A stretch of DNA of 28,723 bases from CAZWZG01 sp964638245 (GTDB lineage: Bacteria > Pseudomonadota > Alphaproteobacteria > Rhodobacterales > Rhodobacteraceae): NCBI GenBank assembly GCA_964638245.1, contig CAZWZG010000021.1, positions 1 through 28,723 of the forward strand, in the 5' to 3' direction. The notes beneath the pieces were generated by a model that did no database searches, was not told where the DNA came from, and was given only the letters and a program-made list of their open reading frames with translations. Of the stretch, positions 14,722-22,760 are shown in pieces. Numbering within the stretch: position 1 is the stretch's first letter; each line of letters starts with the position of its first letter. Both the position numbers and the translations under genes were made by a program.

Positions 14722-15216
14722 TCAGTTTACCCTTCGCCGACGCCGAAACGGTAAGCGGATCAGCGACCAGAGCATGGCCAATCCCAACCAGCCGCTCACA
14801 TACCCGATCCCCGCGAACACTGCGCCAGCAGGCGTCAATGGCACGGCTGGCTTGAAGTCGTCCCAAGCTTTTGCTGCGATTTCAGGATCAGCGACGCGCG
14901 GGGTGAGGCGCAAACGCGCAAAAGGCCCGGCGTTCTCAAAAGTGATCAGGTTCGATTGCAGGCGGGTGTATCGGTTGATCACACGGGTCATATCGGCCTG
15001 ACGGCGATCAAGAAACTCCGACCCCGATAGCTCCGCCAGCGCTTCTTCACGAGTCAGACCGGACGCCTGCGCGCTCGCATCGAAATCCTCGACCACGACG
15101 CGCAATTCATCCACCGCCCCGGCCAGACGCTGGGTATATTGTTGAGAGTACTCGGGAAACTGCGACATCCCTGCAGCCCCGGCGAGCCCGCCAAGAAGGG
15201 CCACGAAGCGCAACAT
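14722..15216 (-). CDS. DUF2937 family protein
   Basis: A 164-residue protein that begins MLRFVALLGGLAGAAGMSQFPEYSQQYTQRL, the characteristic N-terminus of DUF2937 proteins in Rhodobacterales. Residues 1-17 are a hydrophobic helix. A coiled, charged middle follows, and a second helix lies near residues 130-155 (AGAVFAGIGYVSGWLGLAMLW) before a basic tail RRRRR. The function is unknown; an inner-membrane protein with a periplasmic middle domain is likely. Its ATG overlaps the peroxiredoxin stop by one base (TGATG), so the two are co-translated. Confidence 0.85.
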   Translation of the reverse strand: MLRFVALLGGLAGAAGMSQFPEYSQQYTQRLAGAVDELRVVVEDFDASAQASGLTREEALAELSGSEFLDRRQADMTRVINRYTRLQSNLITFENAGPFARLRLTPRVADPEIAAKAWDDFKPAVPLTPAGAVFAGIGYVSGWLGLAMLWSLIRLPFRRRRRVN

Positions 15217-15791
15217 CAGCTGGCCTTCAACCAGTCCACGACCAACTCGGCATTCCGGTCGGGCGGGAAGATCGGGTAAAACACATGCACGATCACACCG
15301 TCACGGATCACAAAGGCCATGCGTTTGATCAGCGTCTCGCCCCAAGCATCAAAGGTCGGCAGGGTGAGCGCGTTTGCAAATGCAAGATCAGCATCCGAAA
15401 GGATCGGAAACGGCAGATGCAGGCGCTCGGCGGCTTCGGTCTGGTAATCACTGGGCTGCGTCGACAGGCCAAACAGATGATCGACGCCTAGCCCTTTCAA
15501 CTCGGCGAAGTGATCGCGGAAGGAACAGGATTGCGGCGTGCAACCGCGCGCGCCCGGGATCATGTCCCAGCCTTCGGGCATGTCCTGCCCGGGCTGGCCG
15601 GTCTTGGGATAGACATAGAGCACGGTCGTTCCCGACAACGTGCTCAAATCATACGCCGCGCCATCTGTTGCGGTCAGCGAAACGGACGGCAAAACCGCCC
15701 CGACCAGATGGTCGGTCGCTCCGTCATCCTTTGGTGCCGGGATCGCGCTCCAATCCGGCGCGCCTGCTCCTGTAAAAGGCTGGTTCGTCAT
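15216..15791 (-). CDS. peroxiredoxin (AhpC/TSA/PrxQ type)
   Basis: A 191-residue thiol peroxidase-fold protein. LYVYPKTGQPG stands before the active loop GARGCTPQSCSFRD, in which C84 is the likely peroxidatic cysteine and C89 the resolving one, four residues apart as in PrxQ/BCP proteins. It would reduce H2O2 or organic peroxides in the cytosol. ATG 15791 (MTNQPFTG) is chosen because the longer frame up to 15854 runs into the dispersed terminator motif. It is followed, with one-base overlap, by the DUF2937 gene. Confidence 0.85.
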   Translation of the reverse strand: MTNQPFTGAGAPDWSAIPAPKDDGATDHLVGAVLPSVSLTATDGAAYDLSTLSGTTVLYVYPKTGQPGQDMPEGWDMIPGARGCTPQSCSFRDHFAELKGLGVDHLFGLSTQPSDYQTEAAERLHLPFPILSDADLAFANALTLPTFDAWGETLIKRMAFVIRDGVIVHVFYPIFPPDRNAELVVDWLKAS

Positions 15792-15840
15792 GCCCACATC
15801 CCAAAGGCAAAGAGGCAGACCCGTCAAGCGCGGCCTGCAT

Positions 15841-15888
15841 CTTCTTCTTGTCAAAAATACTCGCGGGGGTCCGGGGGCTGGCCCCCGG
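15841..15888 (-). terminator. intrinsic terminator of proS, a dispersed roseobacter-type motif
   Basis: Read leftwards from the proS stop, the stem CCGGGGGC / GCCCCCGG (15871-15888) is followed by a C/G-rich stretch and then TATTTTTGA and CAAGAAGAAG (15841-15859). The stem plus T-run makes a good terminator about 12 bases past proS. The ACCCCCGCGAGTATTTTTG-type block next to AAGAAGAAG is one I recall as recurring between genes in roseobacter genomes; that recurrence cannot be checked here. Confidence 0.65.
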
Positions 15889-15899
15889 TCCGTCGCCGA

Positions 15900-17240
15900 T
15901 CAGCTTGCGTGCCCGTAGATCTGCGCGATGCGGTCGACTGCGGCCTCAGCACTCATTTCTTCGCTTTCGCCCGTGCGCCGCGAGGTGACCTCGACCACGT
16001 TGTTCTTCAACCCGCGCGGCCCCACCGTGATCCGCCAAGGCAGACCGATCAGGTCCATGGTCGCGAACTTGGCCCCTGCCCGCTCATCACGGTCGTCATA
16101 GAGCGGCTCCAACCCGCGCTTTTCGAGCGCCAGTTGAATGCCGTGACAGGCCGCATCACATGCGCTGTCGCCCTGGCGTAGGTTGATGATCCCGCAATGG
16201 AACGGTGTGACGCCTTCGGGCCAGATGATGCCGTTGTCATCATGACTGGCCTCAATAATCGCCCCAAGCAGGCGCGACACGCCGATGCCATGGCTGCCCA
16301 TATGCACCGGGACCTGCTTGCCATCGGGGCCTTGGACCGTGGCGCCCATGGATTCTGAGTATTTCGTGCCGAAGTAGAAGATTTGGCCGACTTCGATGCC
16401 GCGTGCCGTCCGGCGGCGCTCTTCAGGGATCTGGTCAAAGATTGCTTCGTCATGGGTCTCGTCGGTGCGGGCATACCGCGACGTGAACTCCTCCAGCACA
16501 GCCTGGCATTCTTCGACACTGTCATAATTGATCGCACGTTCACCGAATTTGAGATCAGTGATTTCGGCGTCATAGAACACCTCGGATTCACCGGTGTCGG
16601 CCAGGACCAGAAATTCGTGGGTGTCATCGCCCCCGATCGGCCCACTGTCGGCACGCATCGGGATGGCCTGCAGACCCATCCGCTCGTATGTGCGCAAGTA
16701 GCTCACGAGGTGACGGTTATAGGCATGCAGTGCGTCTTCCTTTGTGAGGTCGAAGTTGTAGCCGTCCTTCATGTAGAACTCGCGCCCCCGCATGACGCCA
16801 AAGCGCGGGCGAACCTCGTCGCGGAATTTCCACTGGATGTGGTAGAGCGTCAGCGGCAGATCGCGGTAGCTCGACACATAGCCCCGGAAGATATCCGTGA
16901 TCATCTCTTCATTCGTTGGGCCATACAGCATATCGCGGTCATGCCGGTCGCGGATACGCAGCATCTCGGGGCCATAGGCATCATAGCGCCCGCTTTCGCG
17001 CCACAGATCGGCCGATTGGAGCGTTGGCATCAGCATCGGAATGTGGCCCGCGCGGATCTGCTCTTCATGGACGATCTGCTCGATGCGTTTGAGCACTTTG
17101 AACCCAAGCGGCAGCCAGGAATAGATGCCTGCCGATTGCTGACGGATCATGCCCGCACGCAGCATCAGCCGATGGCTCACGATCTGAGCGTCAGCAGGGG
17201 TTTCCTTGAGAACAGGCAGAAAATAGCGGGAAAGGCGCAT
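15900..17240 (-). CDS. proS: prolyl-tRNA synthetase (short alphaproteobacterial form)
   Basis: ProS charges tRNA-Pro. The 446-residue length and the direct run from motif 2 to motif 3 show the form without the editing INS domain, typical of alphaproteobacteria. Class II motif 1 lies around GIYSWLPLGFKVLKRIE, motif 2 is FRDEVRPRFGVMRGREFYMKDGYNFD, and motif 3 is GIGVSRLLGAIIE near residue 318. The C-terminal anticodon-binding domain covers about 340-446 (YDDRDERAGAKFATMDLIGLPWRITVG). ATG 17240 is the natural start (MRLSRYFLPV). In many relatives lolC and lolD follow directly; here they are about 9.4 kb away. Confidence 0.95.
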   Translation of the reverse strand: MRLSRYFLPVLKETPADAQIVSHRLMLRAGMIRQQSAGIYSWLPLGFKVLKRIEQIVHEEQIRAGHIPMLMPTLQSADLWRESGRYDAYGPEMLRIRDRHDRDMLYGPTNEEMITDIFRGYVSSYRDLPLTLYHIQWKFRDEVRPRFGVMRGREFYMKDGYNFDLTKEDALHAYNRHLVSYLRTYERMGLQAIPMRADSGPIGGDDTHEFLVLADTGESEVFYDAEITDLKFGERAINYDSVEECQAVLEEFTSRYARTDETHDEAIFDQIPEERRRTARGIEVGQIFYFGTKYSESMGATVQGPDGKQVPVHMGSHGIGVSRLLGAIIEASHDDNGIIWPEGVTPFHCGIINLRQGDSACDAACHGIQLALEKRGLEPLYDDRDERAGAKFATMDLIGLPWRITVGPRGLKNNVVEVTSRRTGESEEMSAEAAVDRIAQIYGHAS

Positions 17241-17354
17241 CGGTTTGGCTCGCGGTTTGGTCTGGATTGGGTCTAGGCGAGCGCGTGGGGGGTGGCAAGT
17301 GCGGGTTCATCCGCACAGGTCCACCGGCCGATGAAGTTCATAGAACCTAGCCGC

Positions 17355-18260
17355 TCACCCACTCCGTTCCAACGCCACAACGTTCGGAAAGGGCTGCGTA
17401 ACCTCAGACGCTTCATAAGGCACCTCGTCGAAATACCCGCGCGCAGCGGCCTGTGAGACGGCTTGGAACACGGTGTCCACGCCCAGCTTGCGGCGGATCG
17501 ACGCCTGTAGGGATTTGTTCGTGCCGTCTTCGGGAAGCACTTCGAAGGCCTCTTGAGGGTCCTTGCCCGTCGCAAGGAGATAGAGAAACCGCAGTTCAGA
17601 GGTCGACAGCATCTCTACATCCCCCGAAAGGCCGTAGGACGCAAAACAGAACGCATCGACGGCAAGGTTCGCAACGGTGACAAGGTCGCTGCCATTCAAA
17701 CGCACGAGGGCGCGTGCTTCGGCTTCGGGTTTTGTAGTCAAGTAACTGACACCGATCCGAGCGCCGTCGGGGCGGGTTTGGGCAATGCATAGGCCATTTC
17801 GCCCGATCCTGTGCGCATCTGCATCCGCCCAGAAGTCGGCGATTGCAGGCGCGCTGTCATCCAGGTCAGCAAACTCAAAAATGCCGTCCCGCAGCGATGC
17901 CGCTGCCATCACGGGGTCGATGAATTGATAAGCCTGCGATTGATAGCGTTCGACCCAGTCCGAATTGCAAGACGTGCACACCCGCGATTGCAACACTTTG
18001 TTTGCGCCGTTCTTGAGCATGAAGATAATGAAATTCTCAAAACCCGCCTCAGTCGCCGCGGTCCACATCAATTTGGACAGGTCGGGCAGCTCGGTGCACT
18101 CGGACAATGCGTCAGCAACTTCTTCAAGCGCCTGCGTGCGAAACCGGTACGGCTCGCTTGCCTCGACGATTTGCGCCGCGCGTTCAAGACCTGCGTTTAC
18201 ATGATCCGCCCGCTCGCCGTTCAGGCCGTCATGCAACAAAACGCGCACCCAATGATCCAT
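17355..18260 (-). CDS. LuxR-family quorum-sensing transcription factor
   Basis: A 301-residue regulator. The autoinducer-binding domain (about 55-205) carries the ligand signature W102-xxx-Y106 and D115-P116 in SDWVERYQSQAYQFIDPV. The C-terminal helix-turn-helix is about 217-278 (LSTSELRFLYLLATGKD ... RRKLGVDTVFQAVSQAAARGYFD); it keeps the start and the KLGV end but is degenerate in the recognition region (GTNKSLQASI). An extra stretch of about 45 residues precedes the ligand domain compared with TraR/LuxR. ATG 18260 is chosen; an in-frame extension upstream to 18395 is possible. It faces luxI across a 354-bp AT-rich region, so it very likely senses the AHL made next door. Confidence 0.9.
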   Translation of the reverse strand: MDHWVRVLLHDGLNGERADHVNAGLERAAQIVEASEPYRFRTQALEEVADALSECTELPDLSKLMWTAATEAGFENFIIFMLKNGANKVLQSRVCTSCNSDWVERYQSQAYQFIDPVMAAASLRDGIFEFADLDDSAPAIADFWADADAHRIGRNGLCIAQTRPDGARIGVSYLTTKPEAEARALVRLNGSDLVTVANLAVDAFCFASYGLSGDVEMLSTSELRFLYLLATGKDPQEAFEVLPEDGTNKSLQASIRRKLGVDTVFQAVSQAAARGYFDEVPYEASEVTQPFPNVVALERSG

Positions 18261-18614
18261 TTTCGTTCGAGCCTCGACATGACTTTCTGCACATATGCCT
18301 GTGCTTTTGCTGAAATTTTTATGGAATTCGTTTAGTAAATTAAGTCTTAAGGCGGTTGATATCAGCAACCATTTCTTTGCGATTTCGCCGCCCACCTTAC
18401 TAAATCCTCTAATGCACGTTGCGTTTCCTGTGTTTGGAGCGGCTCCGGCCCATCTCTCGGCGGCGGTCTTGAGGGCTCTTTTTCGCTAACGCTTTGGTAG
18501 GGAAGGTAACCAGCGCCAGCATTTTCTTGAATGATAAAAAATGTGTAAAAACAAATATTTATCTACCTTAAACCCTACGCGTTCCTGTTGTGTTCCAACG
18601 CAACGGAGAACCTC
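18261..18614. promoter_or_regulatory. luxR-luxI divergent control region
   Basis: This 354-bp gap has no credible gene. It contains an inverted repeat with distant arms TTTAGTAA (18331-18338) and TTACTAAA (18397-18404). Between the arms, GGTTG-atatcag-CAACC (18354-18370) contains the 8-bp palindrome TGATATCA (18357-18364). A strongly AT-rich patch at about 18520-18565, with an unassigned promoter, lies ahead of luxI. The half-sites GTTG/CAAC recur next to the luxI ribosome-binding site, so one regulator could bind both. No standard lux box (ACCTGT... type) is visible. Confidence 0.6.
18587..18604 (+). promoter_or_regulatory. 18-bp imperfect palindrome adjoining the luxI ribosome-binding site
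   Basis: GTTGTGTTC / CAACGCAAC form a dyad in which 7 of 9 positions match between half-sites; the fifth pair becomes a U-G wobble in RNA. The dyad ends directly at GGAG (18605-18608), the luxI ribosome-binding site. It may be a LuxR-type operator or a small RNA hairpin that affects translation. The wobble favours the RNA view, the spacing of half-sites the DNA view. Confidence 0.45.
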
Positions 18615-19223
18615 ATGGACAATTACAGCTGCACCCGCGCCGAGCTTCCCACCGGACTTGCCCGGACGATTTTTCAAGACCGTAACCGCCAGTTCGTCGA
18701 TCGCCTCAACTGGTCCCTGACAGTCACGCCCGACGGCATGGAATTGGACGAATACGACGACGATCAAAGCACCTATCTTGTCGTGGCCGAAGGCATGCGA
18801 CATCTGGGGTCCTGCCGCGTACGGCCTGTGCGCGCGTCGACGATGCTGGTGGATCACTTCCTGCCGGTCTTTCCGGATGCCGAAGGTTTTTTGCGCCAGC
18901 AGCGTGGTCGGGTCTGGGAACTGACCCGTTTCTGCCGTGCGCCCGATATCGCCGTGGACCGCAGCCGTCGCATGCTGGATCGGCTTGCTCACGCGCTCGA
19001 CACGTTTCGCGATCGCCATCGCCTGACGGGTTTTGTTGCTGTGGTCTTTCCCGAGGTAGCGCGGTTTCTCGACTCAATCGGCGTACGTTACCTGACGGTC
19101 GCGCGCAGCGAGATGGGCGGTCGCAAGGTGCACCTGATTTGCATCACGCACTGCGTCAGGGTGCAGGAACCAGACGTCGCGAGCACGCCAACGCCGCTGG
19201 AGTTGGTCCCAGAGGCGGCCTAA
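18615..19223 (+). CDS. luxI: acyl-homoserine lactone synthase (LuxI family)
   Basis: A 202-residue LuxI-family enzyme that makes an N-acyl-homoserine lactone from S-adenosylmethionine and acyl-ACP. The invariant set is present: R25 and F27 in RNRQFVDRLNW with W33, D45 and D48 in ELDEYDDD, R68 in GSCRVRP, and E102 and R105 in WELTRFC. The numbering matches EsaI/TraI closely, so the enzyme should be active. Chain length cannot be predicted here. ATG 18615 has GGAG six bases upstream. It is divergent from the luxR-type gene and followed after 116 bp by an AI-2E-family gene that is probably unrelated. Confidence 0.93.
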   Translation: MDNYSCTRAELPTGLARTIFQDRNRQFVDRLNWSLTVTPDGMELDEYDDDQSTYLVVAEGMRHLGSCRVRPVRASTMLVDHFLPVFPDAEGFLRQQRGRVWELTRFCRAPDIAVDRSRRMLDRLAHALDTFRDRHRLTGFVAVVFPEVARFLDSIGVRYLTVARSEMGGRKVHLICITHCVRVQEPDVASTPTPLELVPEAA

Positions 19224-19339
19224 GAAGCATGCCTTGTATGGCCAAGCGGGGCACGCCGGACGATCCATGCGGGTCACGCTTCCCCTTGCATCCCATCGCC
19301 CTCGGGGTGACATAAGGGGAGAGTTGAAAAAGGCAGGCC

Positions 19340-20455
19340 ATGGCACTCCCGGTCAAAGAACAGCTGACCTATTGGGGCATCGCGATTGCGATCTTCATTG
19401 CGCTGCTTGTCTATCTCGGCAACGTCCTGATGCCGTTCCTCCTTGGCGGGGCGATTGCCTATTGCCTTGACCCGATTGCCGACTGGTTTGAACGCATGGG
19501 GCTCAGCCGATTGGCGTCGACCATTGTGATTACGTTCCTTGCGGCTGTGTTGTTCATTGCCCTTGCGCTCCTTGTGCTGCCTCTCTTGATCGAACAGGCC
19601 ATCGGCTTGTTCCAGGCGCTGCCGGGGTTCGTTGAGGGGCTGCAGGCGTCGTTGACCGAGCGGTTCCCAAGCCTGATGGACTCTGAAAGCCAACTGCGCG
19701 CCTCGCTTTCGCTCTTTGGAGAGCAGTTGCAGAACCGGGGCGGGCAGATCGTGGATGCGGTCCTGGGCTCGGCAATGAGCCTTGTGAACGTGCTTGTCCT
19801 CGTCGTGCTGGTGCCGGTTGTGGCATTCTACCTGCTCTTGGACTGGGACAACATGGTGGCGCGCATTGACGCCCTGCTCCCACGGGATCACCGACCCACG
19901 ATCCGGCGGCTTGCGGCTCAGGTGGATCGCACGCTGGCCTCGTTCATTCGAGGGCAAGGCACGGTGTGCCTGATCCTTGGCACGTACTACGCGGTCGCGC
20001 TCATGCTGGTTGGGCTGAATTTCGGACTGGTCGTAGGGGCGGTTGCGGGCCTTATCTCTTTCATTCCGTATGTTGGTGCCCTTGTTGGTGGTGCGCTCGC
20101 GATCGGGCTGGCGCTTTTCCAGTTCTGGGGCGAATGGGGCTGGCTGGCTGCGGTGGCCGGGATATTCTTTTTGGGCCAGTTCTTTGAAGGGAACATCCTG
20201 ACGCCGAACCTTGTCGGTGGCTCGGTCGGTTTGCATCCGGTTTGGCTGATCTTCGCGCTTTCGGTGTTCGGGCTTTTGTTTGGGTTTGTCGGGATGCTTG
20301 TCGCCGTTCCGCTTGCGGCGATGATCGGCGTTTTCGTGCGATACGGGATCGAGCGGTACCAGCAAAGCCTTCTGTTCCTGGGGATGGAGGGGCGCGTGCC
20401 ACAGACGGAAACCGAGATCGAGCACGCCACCAGCGACGACGAAAAGACGGGCTGA
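19340..20455 (+). CDS. AI-2E (PerM) family transporter
   Basis: A 371-residue inner-membrane protein of the AI-2E/PerM family with about eight helices. The N-terminal pair (YWGIAIAIFIALLVYLGNVLMPFLLGGAIAYCLDPI) is followed by a periplasmic domain (about 85-140). The family core includes LLVLDW-like FYLLLDWDNM, the RQGxxC region FIRGQGTVCLILG, and the C-terminal PNLVGGSVGLHPVWLIFALSVFGLLFGFVGMLVAVPLAA. Family members include Na+/H+ antiporters; AI-2 export is not established for most. It overlaps hdaA by one base (TGATG), indicating an operon. Proximity to luxI does not imply AHL export. Confidence 0.9.
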   Translation: MALPVKEQLTYWGIAIAIFIALLVYLGNVLMPFLLGGAIAYCLDPIADWFERMGLSRLASTIVITFLAAVLFIALALLVLPLLIEQAIGLFQALPGFVEGLQASLTERFPSLMDSESQLRASLSLFGEQLQNRGGQIVDAVLGSAMSLVNVLVLVVLVPVVAFYLLLDWDNMVARIDALLPRDHRPTIRRLAAQVDRTLASFIRGQGTVCLILGTYYAVALMLVGLNFGLVVGAVAGLISFIPYVGALVGGALAIGLALFQFWGEWGWLAAVAGIFFLGQFFEGNILTPNLVGGSVGLHPVWLIFALSVFGLLFGFVGMLVAVPLAAMIGVFVRYGIERYQQSLLFLGMEGRVPQTETEIEHATSDDEKTG

Positions 20456-21117
20456 TGCCCGGAAACGCCCCTGAACAACTCTTGCTTGATTTGCCTGTGC
20501 GTGCGTCCCTAGAACGTGGCGATTTCTTTGTGTCCGAGGCCAATGCGCTGGCCCTGGCCCAGCTTGATCAACCCGAGGCCTGGCCCGATCACCGCCTGAT
20601 TTTGGTCGGGCCTGAGGGCGCCGGAAAGACCCATCTTGCCCATGTCTGGGCAGAGGCGCAGTACGCCGAAATCCTGTCAGAGGTGCCCACAGACGCCATG
20701 AGCGCTGTTGAGGCACCGGCACTTGTCCTGGAGGACGTTGATCGCGCGCCCGTGTCCGAAGAAGGCCTGTTTCATCTTCTGAACGCGGCACGGGCGTCAG
20801 GCACGCCGCTTTTGATGACGGCACGTGTTGCGCCAAAACGATGGCCACTTTCATTGGCGGATCTCAAGAGCCGGATCGAAGCGACATCGACGGCTACGAT
20901 TGAGGCGCCCGATGACGCGCTTTTGTCCGCGCTTCTGGTGAAGCTTTTCGCAGATCGCCAACTGTCGGTGGAGCCGCGTGTCATTGCCTACGCCCTTGCC
21001 CGCATCGAGCGTAGCTTTGCGGCGGCGCAAACGCTCGTCGAAAAGGTCGATCGGTTCAGCTTGGCCGAGAAGCGGGCGATCACGGTTCGCGTGCTGGGTC
21101 AAATCCTCGAAACTTGA
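20455..21117 (+). CDS. hdaA: DnaA regulatory inactivator homologue
   Basis: HdaA works with the beta clamp to stimulate ATP hydrolysis by DnaA after initiation and so limits re-replication. The 220-residue protein begins MPGNAPEQLLLDLP, which contains a clamp-binding motif (Q8-LLLDL). Walker A is VGPEGAGKTHLA (about 51-62) and a Walker B-like LVLEDVD spans 90-96. Like other Hda proteins it has no DnaA DNA-binding domain and is about half the length of DnaA. ATG 20455 overlaps the upstream stop as TGATG. The linked AI-2E gene is the usual neighbour in Rhodobacterales, as I recall. Confidence 0.88.
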   Translation: MPGNAPEQLLLDLPVRASLERGDFFVSEANALALAQLDQPEAWPDHRLILVGPEGAGKTHLAHVWAEAQYAEILSEVPTDAMSAVEAPALVLEDVDRAPVSEEGLFHLLNAARASGTPLLMTARVAPKRWPLSLADLKSRIEATSTATIEAPDDALLSALLVKLFADRQLSVEPRVIAYALARIERSFAAAQTLVEKVDRFSLAEKRAITVRVLGQILET

Positions 21118-21194
21118 GCCAATCGATACGGTTGACGGAGCAGGCGCGACCGGGCACCTTCCCAGCGCAATGACCAATCGGGGGGTCGCCGCCT

Positions 21195-22748
21195 ATGGCG
21201 CCAAGCGCTGACGGGGGATCTGAGGAATTCGAGGATGAATGGGGCCCGTTCGGGCGTCCGTTGTTCGGCGATGCCGAAGCGCGTGCGTTGTCGCGGGTGG
21301 GGGTTGTCGATGTCGGGTCGAACTCGATCCGGATGGTGGTCTTTGACGGCGCGGCGCGCTCTCCGGCGTATTTCTTTAACGAGAAAGTTATGGCGGCCCT
21401 CGGTTCGGGATTGGCCGAAACGGGGCGGCTGAACCCCGAAGGCAAACTGCGCGCCATGGCCGCCTTGAAGCGCTTTCAGCGTCTGGCAGATGGTATGGGA
21501 ATAGCACCGTTGACGGCTGTGGCCACAGCTGCGGTGCGCGAGGCGGAGGACGGACCCGCGTTCAGGGAGGAAATACGGCGCGAGACCGGCCTCCGCCTTT
21601 TCGTTATCGATGGCCCGGAAGAGGCGCGCTTGTCCGCGCAAGGCGTCTTGCTCGGCTGGCCAGGATCGTATGGTCTGGTCTGCGATATTGGCGGCAGCTC
21701 GATGGAGTTGGCAGCACTGGCCGATGGCGAGGTGGGCACATGCGTGTCATCCACGCTAGGCCCGCTCAGACTCAAAACGCTCAAGGGTGGACGCAAGGCG
21801 CGGCGGGCGATCATTGATCAGACGCTCAACGAGTTGCACGAAAAACTGGGCGAACAGCGCGACCGTCTGTTTCTGGTGGGCGGGTCCTGGCGAGCGTTTG
21901 CTCGCCTCGACATGCTACGCAAGGACTACCCAATGGCGGTTCTGCACGAATACCGCATGTCGCGCCGGGATGTCACGGCAACAGCCAAGTTCATCGCCGA
22001 AAACGAGATCGGCGATCTGCGCAAGGCCGCGGGCCTGTCTGAAGCGCGTATGGCGCTGGTTCCGATTGCCTCTGAAGTGCTCTTGCGACTGGTCGCGCGG
22101 TTCCGCCCGCATGACATCGCCGTATCAAGCTACGGGATCCGCGAAGGAATGCTCTATGAGCAGATGCCCCAGAAACTGCGCGATCGCGATCCGCTGATCG
22201 AAGCTTGCCGGTTTGCCGAGCATAAGGATGCGCGCGTGCCTGGGTTTGGTCGCGTGCTTTACAACTTTGTGCGCCCGCTCTTTTCGCGCGCGGGCGCGGA
22301 CCGGCTTCGCGTGATACGGGCTGCCTGCCTGTTGCATGATGTCAGTTGGCGCGCGCATCCCGACTACCGGCACGAGGTCTGCTTTGACAACGCCACGCGG
22401 GCCAACCTTGGCGGGCTGACCCATGCGGAACGGGTCTTTATCGGCGTCGCCCTCCTGCATCGCTACAAGTCGAGCCGTGAGGACACACGCCTGTCCGAGC
22501 TTTTGAACCTGATGCCCGAAGGCGACGTAATTCAGGCCGAAACCCTGGGGCGCGCAATGCGGTTTGGGGCAATGTTCTCGGGCAATCAGGGCGGCGATCT
22601 GGGAACCTTGAACTGGAAGCCCAAGAAGAAAATCCTGACCTTGACCCTCGCAGAAGCGTCCGCTGCCTTGATGGGTGAAGTGGCGGAGGCGCGATTTGGA
22701 TCGCTGGCCAGCGCGCTGGGCGCCGAAGCGGTGATCAAAGGGCGTTGA
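21195..22748 (+). CDS. ppx: Ppx/GppA family exopolyphosphatase
   Basis: A 517-residue ASKHA-fold phosphatase that would shorten polyphosphate or hydrolyse pppGpp. Motifs are VVDVGSNSIRMVVFDG (phosphate 1, residues 37-52), AVATAAVREAEDG, DGPEEARLS, and CDIGGSSMELA (phosphate 2). SSYGIREGMLYE closes the core, and a C-terminal HD-like domain follows, with LLHDVSWRAHP and LLHRYK. It starts at ATG 21195, behind a run of G. No polyphosphate kinase gene is found in the 77 bases between hdaA and this gene, although ppk often stands there in relatives. The product could serve polyphosphate or (p)ppGpp turnover. Confidence 0.87.
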   Translation: MAPSADGGSEEFEDEWGPFGRPLFGDAEARALSRVGVVDVGSNSIRMVVFDGAARSPAYFFNEKVMAALGSGLAETGRLNPEGKLRAMAALKRFQRLADGMGIAPLTAVATAAVREAEDGPAFREEIRRETGLRLFVIDGPEEARLSAQGVLLGWPGSYGLVCDIGGSSMELAALADGEVGTCVSSTLGPLRLKTLKGGRKARRAIIDQTLNELHEKLGEQRDRLFLVGGSWRAFARLDMLRKDYPMAVLHEYRMSRRDVTATAKFIAENEIGDLRKAAGLSEARMALVPIASEVLLRLVARFRPHDIAVSSYGIREGMLYEQMPQKLRDRDPLIEACRFAEHKDARVPGFGRVLYNFVRPLFSRAGADRLRVIRAACLLHDVSWRAHPDYRHEVCFDNATRANLGGLTHAERVFIGVALLHRYKSSREDTRLSELLNLMPEGDVIQAETLGRAMRFGAMFSGNQGGDLGTLNWKPKKKILTLTLAEASAALMGEVAEARFGSLASALGAEAVIKGR

Positions 22749-22760
22749 GGGCCTGCGGCC

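Noticed and set aside
18615..19223. A longer luxI start at GTG/TTG 18588.
   Set aside because: It would place the ribosome-binding site inside the coding sequence, and the N-terminal motif spacing fits ATG 18615.
19340..20455. The idea that the AI-2E-family gene exports the signal made by LuxI.
   Set aside because: AI-2 and AHL are chemically different, the family name is historic, and the gene is coupled to hdaA, its usual partner in this group.
19274..20854. A 526-residue open frame on the minus strand opposite the AI-2E-family gene and hdaA.
   Set aside because: It is a mirror frame of two well-recognised genes; its product is Arg/Gln/Pro-rich with no motif and no ribosome-binding site.
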